Shown one piece after another: positions 59,796 through 64,000 of a DNA stretch of 64,000 bases. Each line of letters starts with the position of its first letter. Positions within the stretch are counted from its first letter, which is position 1. The notes under the pieces are model-generated. The model did no database searches. It had not been told where the DNA came from and was given only the letters and a program-made list of their open reading frames with translations. Location: contig DASRDB010000011.1 of NCBI GenBank assembly GCA_035652815.1, positions 186,001 through 250,000 of the forward strand. Direction: 5' to 3'. This DNA is from DASRDB01 sp035652815 (GTDB lineage: Bacteria; Chloroflexota; Ktedonobacteria; Ktedonobacterales; Ktedonobacteraceae). The position numbers were made by a program, and so were the translations under genes.

Positions 59796-60851
59796 CTACA
59801 ACCCGTTTGAGGATTCTACCGATTGCCACAAACCGGGGCCAACGCCGTTACCGCCCTGTGGGGCGTCGAGGCCGAGGTGCTTGTAGGCGAAGCGGGTGGC
59901 GATGCGGCCTCGCGGGGTGCGGGCGATGAAGCCGAGTTGCAGCAGGTAGGGTTCGTAGACGTCCTCGATGGTTTCGGGGTCTTCGCTGGTGCTGGCGGCC
60001 AGGGTGTCGAGTCCGACGGGGCCGCCATCGAACTTGTGAATGATGGTGAGCAGCAGGTCGCGGTCGGTCTGGTCGAGGCCGATGTGGTCGATTTCCAGGG
60101 CGTCGAGGGCGGCCTTCGCGACGTCTTTAGTGATGACGCCGTTGGCTTTGACCTGGGCGTAGTCGCGCACGCGCTTGAGCAGGCGGTTGACGATACGGGG
60201 CGTGCCACGCGCCCGGCTGGCAATTTCGACGATGCCTTCAGGTTCTGCCGGAACTTTGAGGATGCGAGCGGAACGAGTCAGGATATCGGTCAGGGCGGGA
60301 ATGTCGTAGTATTCCATGCGGTAAATCGCGCCGAAACGGTCGCGCAGGGGCGCGGTGAGCGAGCCGACGCGGGTGGTCGCGCCTACTACCGTAAAGGGCG
60401 GCAGGGAGAGACGCAGGGAACGGGCGCTGGGGCCTTTGCCGATCACCACGTCAAGGGCGAAATCTTCCATCGCCGAGTACAGGCGCTCCTCGACGGCGCG
60501 GGCGAGGCGGTGAATCTCATCGATGAAGAGGACTTCGCCTGGCTGCAGCGAGGTGAGGATGGAGGCCAGATCGCCTGCGTGTTCGATGGCCGGGCCGGAG
60601 GTGGTGCGCAGGTTGACGCCCATCTCTACGGCGATGATGTTACAGAGCGTGGTTTTGCCCAGTCCCGGCGGGCCATAGAGCAGCACATGATCGACGGACT
60701 CGTTGCGGCGGCGCGCAGCTTCCAACAGGATGCTCAGGTTCTCCTTGATCTTCTCCTGACCAATATATTCTGCCAATTTACGAGGCCGCAAACTGGTTTC
60801 AATGGCCTGCTCTTCTTCAGTCATCTTCGGTGAGACGAGCCGGTCGCTCAT
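59796..60851 (-). CDS. ruvB: Holliday junction branch migration helicase RuvB
   Basis: 351 aa. AAA+ motor of the RuvAB complex. SLRPRKLAEYIGQEKIKENL, Walker A GPPGLGKTT near 60-67, LFIDEIHRL (Walker B), GATTRVGSLTAPLRDRFG (sensor 1 and arginine finger) and the C-terminal winged helix with GFIARTPRGR are all present. The last residues after HLGLDAPQ extend beyond the usual end, and the stop TAG is provided by a family C half-repeat (TTG-TAG-GGACGCG), so the tail has probably been remodelled. ruvA and ruvC are not in the window. Confidence 0.98.
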   Translation of the reverse strand: MSDRLVSPKMTEEEQAIETSLRPRKLAEYIGQEKIKENLSILLEAARRRNESVDHVLLYGPPGLGKTTLCNIIAVEMGVNLRTTSGPAIEHAGDLASILTSLQPGEVLFIDEIHRLARAVEERLYSAMEDFALDVVIGKGPSARSLRLSLPPFTVVGATTRVGSLTAPLRDRFGAIYRMEYYDIPALTDILTRSARILKVPAEPEGIVEIASRARGTPRIVNRLLKRVRDYAQVKANGVITKDVAKAALDALEIDHIGLDQTDRDLLLTIIHKFDGGPVGLDTLAASTSEDPETIEDVYEPYLLQLGFIARTPRGRIATRFAYKHLGLDAPQGGNGVGPGLWQSVESSNGL

Positions 60852-60973
60852 GATGTTCTCCTGTACAAGTATGAAACTGTTGTTCTATATTTTCCTGTAG
60901 ACATTATACACCAGTTGATGGTTGTTGGCTATACCCTTTGTTGGACGTATGAATGATTGGAGATAAAGACCTT

Positions 60974-61011
60974 TATATACCTTGACAAGTATATACATTA
61001 CGGGGTATACT
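60974..61011 (+). promoter_or_regulatory. Promoter of the VOC gene with a palindrome over the -35 box
   Basis: TTGACA at 60982-60987, 18-bp spacer, TATACT at 61006-61011. TATATAC and GTATATA (60974-60980, 60989-60995) flank the -35 box as an inverted repeat. The -10 box and following ~45 bp are a duplicate of the region at 61568-61615. Confidence 0.7.
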
Positions 61012-61017
61012 AAGAAA

Positions 61018-61113
61018 GTGGAACTTGTGTTCAAAATCATTGCGGAGCGGAACCGCGAACGGAACAAAGGAGAAAGTAATGAAAATCAAACTGACCAGCG
61101 TATACGTGGATGA
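61018..61113 (+). pseudogene. Remnant of a duplicated ArsR gene 5' end
   Basis: GTG at 61018 starts VELVFKIIAERNRER, nearly the same as the start of the ArsR gene at 61583 (VESVFDIIAEPNRRA). About 40 of 48 bases match from the -10 box onward. The frame ends after 31 codons at 61113, overlapping the VOC start. It is a fragment left by a tandem duplication and could act as a leaderless upstream reading frame. Confidence 0.7.
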
Positions 61114-61471
61114 CCAGGACAAGGCCCTGCGTTTCTATACGGAGGTACTCGGCTTTGTCAAAAAGACCGATGTTCGTCAGGGTCCGTATCGCTGGCTGAC
61201 GGTGGCCTCGCCAGAGGAGCCTGATGGCACTCAGTTGCAACTGGCGCTGAACGACAACCCGGCAGCCAGAGCGTATCAGCAGGCGCTCTTTCAACAGGGG
61301 CAACCTGCAGCTATGTTCTACACTGGCGATATCAGGAGTGACTACGAGCGGATTCAGGCCCACGGCGGAGAGTTCACGATGCCGCCTACCGATGTGACAG
61401 GCTCGACTATTGCAATGCTGAACGACACCTGCGGCAACCTCATTCAGCTTACCCAACTGAAACATTATTAA
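61079..61471 (+). CDS. VOC-superfamily (glyoxalase/bleomycin-resistance-like) protein
   Basis: 130 aa from ATG 61079 (AAAGGAG upstream). The paired beta-alpha-beta-beta-beta units begin KLTSVYVDDQDKALRFYTEV and end with NDTCGNLIQLTQL, where a metal-ligand Glu is commonly replaced, here by Gln. VOC proteins are dioxygenases, lyases or antibiotic-binding proteins; the substrate is unknown. The promoter appears to be copied from the adjacent ArsR gene, suggesting the same regulator controls it. Confidence 0.9.
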   Translation: MKIKLTSVYVDDQDKALRFYTEVLGFVKKTDVRQGPYRWLTVASPEEPDGTQLQLALNDNPAARAYQQALFQQGQPAAMFYTGDIRSDYERIQAHGGEFTMPPTDVTGSTIAMLNDTCGNLIQLTQLKHY

Positions 61472-61570
61472 GGGCGGCCTTTAGCAGGATTGCAGCCTGG
61501 TGGGCGCTGACGGTAGCTGCTTGAACGGCGGTGTCTGTCAGCGCTCCCGGTATGCTGCCATCGTGTGGGG

Positions 61571-61582
61571 TATACTAAGAGC
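61571..61582 (+). promoter_or_regulatory. -10 box of the ArsR gene, leaderless start
   Basis: TATACT at 61571-61576, then AAGAGC and the GTG at 61583. The start of transcription would coincide with the start codon. No good -35 box is seen, unlike the upstream duplicate. Confidence 0.5.
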
Positions 61583-61927
61583 GTGGAATCTGTGTTCGAC
61601 ATCATTGCGGAGCCAAACCGTCGCGCGATCTTGAGCCTGCTGGCCGCGTCACCGCAGTCAGTTGGAGAGATCGCGCAGCAGCTTCGTCTGCCGCAGCCGA
61701 CCGTGTCAAAGCACCTGCGCGTGCTGCGCGAGGCTGGTTTTGTGGAATCGACGGTGGATGCCCAGCGCCGTCTCTACCGGCTGAGACCTGAACCGCTTCA
61801 AGAGGTGGATGCCTGGCTGGCTCCGTTCCGCCGGTTCTGGTCGGCTCATGTGGATGCTCTCGAACGCCACCTCGACCGCATGGATCAAGCAACAGAACGA
61901 AATGGAAGACAAGGAGAAGATACGTGA
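61583..61927 (+). CDS. ArsR-family winged-helix regulator
   Basis: 114 aa from GTG 61583; an in-frame GTG at 61565 overlaps the -10 box and is rejected. VESVFDIIAEPNRRAILSLL, the HTH SVGEIAQQLRLPQPTVSKHL and the wing VDAQRRLYRLR are typical of the ArsR subgroup that accompanies SRPBCC proteins. No metal-binding CxC box. It overlaps the SRPBCC gene by 4 bp (GTGA), a very common regulator/partner arrangement. Confidence 0.92.
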   Translation: MESVFDIIAEPNRRAILSLLAASPQSVGEIAQQLRLPQPTVSKHLRVLREAGFVESTVDAQRRLYRLRPEPLQEVDAWLAPFRRFWSAHVDALERHLDRMDQATERNGRQGEDT

Positions 61928-62478
61928 CCAGTCGCGAGCAGTACGCACCGGGTTCCGCCAGTGGGGCGCGGGTACAAAAGGACGGTGAGAAATGGACGCT
62001 CATTCTCGTTAGAGAACTGCGCCACTCGCCGGAAAAAGTCTGGCAGGCGCTCACCGAGCCTGCGCATCTGCGCGAGTGGGCACCTTTCGATGCCGATAGG
62101 AACCTGGGTGTGGCTGGAACTACGGTGAAACTCACTACGGTGGGAGCGCCCACGCCGCAGGTTTCCGAAACGAGAGTGAAGCGAGCCGACGCTCCCAGAG
62201 TGCTTGAATACAACTGGGGTGGCCAGGATATCCGCTGGGAACTCGAAGCCTATGATGGTGGCACGCGCCTGACCCTGTGGCATAACATCGAACGCCCTTT
62301 CATTACAATGGGCGCTGCCGGGTGGCACATTTGTTTCGATGTGCTGGATTCACTGCTCAACGGAACTCCCATCGGGCGCATCGTTGGGCGTGAGGCGATG
62401 AAGTTTGGCTGGCAACGGCTCAAAGCGGAGTATGCCAGGCAATTCGGTATTGAAACCCCCAAAGAGAATGTTAGATAG
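61924..62478 (+). CDS. SRPBCC (AHSA1-like) domain protein
   Basis: 184 aa from GTG 61924. The START-like fold is recognised from LRHSPEKVWQALTEPAHLRE, the strand VLEYNWGGQDIRWELE and LTLWHNIERPF, then the long C-terminal helix with GWQRLKAEYARQ. AHSA1-like proteins bind hydrophobic ligands; many pair with ArsR regulators, as here by direct overlap. Ligand unknown. Confidence 0.9.
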   Translation: MTSREQYAPGSASGARVQKDGEKWTLILVRELRHSPEKVWQALTEPAHLREWAPFDADRNLGVAGTTVKLTTVGAPTPQVSETRVKRADAPRVLEYNWGGQDIRWELEAYDGGTRLTLWHNIERPFITMGAAGWHICFDVLDSLLNGTPIGRIVGREAMKFGWQRLKAEYARQFGIETPKENVR

Positions 62479-62516
62479 GGGTGTCGGCCAATTTTTGCAT
62501 CCGGCGTGGTGGGCCG

Positions 62517-62587
62517 GAAGACACCCGCAAGGGGATGTCTCTACACGCCAAACGAAGCTGTAGAGACATCTCCTTGCGGGTGTCTTC
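62517..62587. repeat. Palindromic repeat, family E
   Basis: GGAAGACACCCGCAAGGGGA and its near complement around a short centre. Same family as 42834-42903. Confidence 0.88.
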
Positions 62588-62645
62588 TGGAACCTTTCCC
62601 CGCAAAAATCTGATGTCACCCGTTAAATAGGAAAAAGAGCAGATA

Positions 62646-64000
62646 ATGGATCAAGAATATATAATCATACGCGGCGCGCGTGAAAACAATCTGAAAAATG
62701 TATCGTTACGCATTCCGAAGCGCAAAATCACCATCTTTACCGGAGTATCGGGATCGGGAAAATCGTCTATCGTTTTCGATACCATTGCCTCTGAAGCGCG
62801 CCGCCAGTTGAACGAGACCTTCAGCACGTTCGTTCGTAACTTCCTGCCACGCTACGCTCAACCGGACGCCGATGCCATTGAAAACTTGAGCATGGCCATT
62901 GTTGTCGATCAGAAACATCTTGGCGGCGGCTCCCACTCTACGGTTGGGACGATTACCGACATCTATTCGGTGTTACGGCTGCTGTACTCGCGTGTTGGGC
63001 AGCCGTTTGTGGGCTATTCCAATGCCTTTTCGTTTAATGACCCGCAGGGCATGTGTCCAGAGTGCAATGGCCTGGGCCGCAAAATTGGCGTCGATCTTGA
63101 CAAGTTTCTTGACACATCTAAATCGCTCAACGAGGGGGCTATCCTGTACCCGGAATATGCCGTGGAGAGCTGGGGATGGAACATCCTCACCCAGTCGGGG
63201 CTGTTCGATAACGATAAAAAGCTGGCCGACTACAGCGACGAAGAGATGAATCTGCTCCTGCATAGCAAACCTTACAAAGTCAAGATGAATTTCGGCGGCA
63301 AACCTGTCAACCTGACCTTTGAAGGCATTGTCGATAAGTTCAGCCGCAAGTACATCACGGGCGACGTGAAAACCTACTCCGAGCGCACGCAGGAAGCGGT
63401 AGCGCCCTACATGACGTTTGGGCCATGCACCCTTTGTAAAGGCGCGCGTCTCAGCCAGGCGGCACTCAGTTGCAAGATTCATGGGTACAACATTGCTCAA
63501 CTGGCGGCGATGGAAGTTGACGAACTGATCGAGGTCATCAGAGAGATGCGAGACCCTGTCGCTGCGCCAATGGTCAACTCTTTGATCGAGCGGCTCCAGC
63601 ATATGATCGATATTGGGCTGGAATACCTCAGTCTCAACCGCGAAACCGATACGCTGTCGGGTGGCGAGTCGCAGCGCATCAAGATGGTCAAACACCTGGG
63701 CAGCAGCCTTGTGGATGTCCTGTACATCTTTGACGAGCCGAGCATAGGAATGCACCCGCGTGACGTGCATCGCCTGAATGAACTGCTGCAAAAGCTGCGG
63801 GATAAAGGCAACAGCGTGATTGTGGTTGAACATGATCCCGACGTCATCAAAGTTGCCGATCACGTGGTTGATGTCGGGCCATTCGCCGGAACTCGTGGCG
63901 GAACTATCGTCTTCGAGGGCAGTTACGAGGAGCTGCTGCACGCCGATACCCTGACGGGCCGCTACATGAAGCAATCGATGCCTCTCAAATCCAGTTTTCG
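62646..64000 (+). CDS. UvrA-like ABC ATPase (short UvrA paralogue), 3' end beyond the window
   Basis: At least 451 aa, open to the window edge with no stop. It starts MDQEYIIIRGARENNLKNVS, with Walker A GVSGSGKSS near residue 38. It continues through a zinc-binding-like segment (CPECNGLGRK; CTLCKGARLS) to the signature LSGGESQRIKMVKHLGSSL and IFDEPSIGMHPRDV. The UvrB-interacting insertion between the first Walker A and YSRVGQPF is absent, as in the UvrA2/drug-resistance class rather than housekeeping UvrA. It could protect DNA from intercalating drugs. AGGAAAAAG precedes the ATG. Confidence 0.9.
   Translation, partial: MDQEYIIIRGARENNLKNVSLRIPKRKITIFTGVSGSGKSSIVFDTIASEARRQLNETFSTFVRNFLPRYAQPDADAIENLSMAIVVDQKHLGGGSHSTVGTITDIYSVLRLLYSRVGQPFVGYSNAFSFNDPQGMCPECNGLGRKIGVDLDKFLDTSKSLNEGAILYPEYAVESWGWNILTQSGLFDNDKKLADYSDEEMNLLLHSKPYKVKMNFGGKPVNLTFEGIVDKFSRKYITGDVKTYSERTQEAVAPYMTFGPCTLCKGARLSQAALSCKIHGYNIAQLAAMEVDELIEVIREMRDPVAAPMVNSLIERLQHMIDIGLEYLSLNRETDTLSGGESQRIKMVKHLGSSLVDVLYIFDEPSIGMHPRDVHRLNELLQKLRDKGNSVIVVEHDPDVIKVADHVVDVGPFAGTRGGTIVFEGSYEELLHADTLTGRYMKQSMPLKSSF

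Noticed and set aside
59823..60833. 336-codon plus-strand frame opposite ruvB
   Set aside because: Antisense shadow of an unmistakable ruvB.
62973..63974. 333-codon minus-strand frame at the window end
   Set aside because: Antisense shadow of the UvrA-like gene, which is open on the plus strand from 62646 to the edge.

Overview
The window is a stretch of bacterial chromosome with mostly intact, densely packed genes on both strands. No rRNA or taxonomic marker is present. The organism is inferred to be a member of Chloroflexota, probably Ktedonobacteria-like: multi-domain CHAT/STAND/TPR proteins, WYL regulators, Ser/Thr kinases with extracellular domains, Rpn-type nucleases, ECF sigma/anti-sigma pairs and many small palindromic intergenic repeats are familiar there. 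This assignment is inference.

Layout. 0.4-8.6 kb holds housekeeping and metabolic genes: an SRAP-domain DNA-protein crosslink sensor, a PDZ/radical SAM DUF512 protein, a Nif3-like protein overlapping a CCA-adding enzyme, and a transaldolase-like aldolase divergent from an RsmC-like methyltransferase with only 3 bp between start codons. 8.7-10.1 kb is a frameshifted Rpn-type nuclease gene plus an internally deleted tandem copy. 10.2-16.2 kb carries a DMT exporter, an amidohydrolase, a TSUP permease, an MFS exporter and a WYL regulator. 16.4-22.5 kb includes queA, a GNAT acetyltransferase, a tyrosine-phosphatase-like protein and a long coiled-coil membrane protein. 22.7-26.4 kb is a zinc-ribbon protein, an Hsp20 chaperone and Lon protease.

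The most unusual locus is at 26.48-27.13 kb. A tRNA-Lys(CTT) gene is split in its anticodon loop by an ORF-less group II intron of about 578 nt, with a perfect 34-nt domain V and a good promoter and terminator. This resembles the arrangement of chloroplast trnK.

27.3-35.1 kb: ArsR regulator with a palindromic operator, PHP phosphoesterase, CDP-alcohol phosphatidyltransferase, NYN-domain protein with a very long disordered arm, and a transmembrane Ser/Thr kinase. 35.5-41.0 kb: a complete BMP-family nucleoside-type ABC importer operon (lipoprotein, two permeases, double ATPase). 41.1-42.7 kb: a Fur-family regulator and a ferritin-like/VIT1 iron exporter under a near-consensus Fur box. 42.9-50.7 kb: a secreted protein, a sigma-like protein, a MerR/GAF/degenerate-GGDEF protein with a P-loop neighbour, and an ECF sigma/anti-sigma pair.

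50.9-59.5 kb is a candidate conflict or defence island: a 117-aa small protein followed by two overlapping CHAT-protease/STAND-NTPase/TPR genes (1448 and 1197 aa), both with intact catalytic His/Cys and Walker A. The TPR array of the first consists of eleven 40-residue units. 59.8-64 kb: ruvB, a VOC protein driven by a duplicated promoter, an ArsR/SRPBCC pair, and the 5' part of a UvrA paralogue running off the window.

Several families of small palindromic repeats are scattered between genes. Those ending in TGTAGGGAC sit at gene 3' ends and supply the TAG stop codon of at least five genes.
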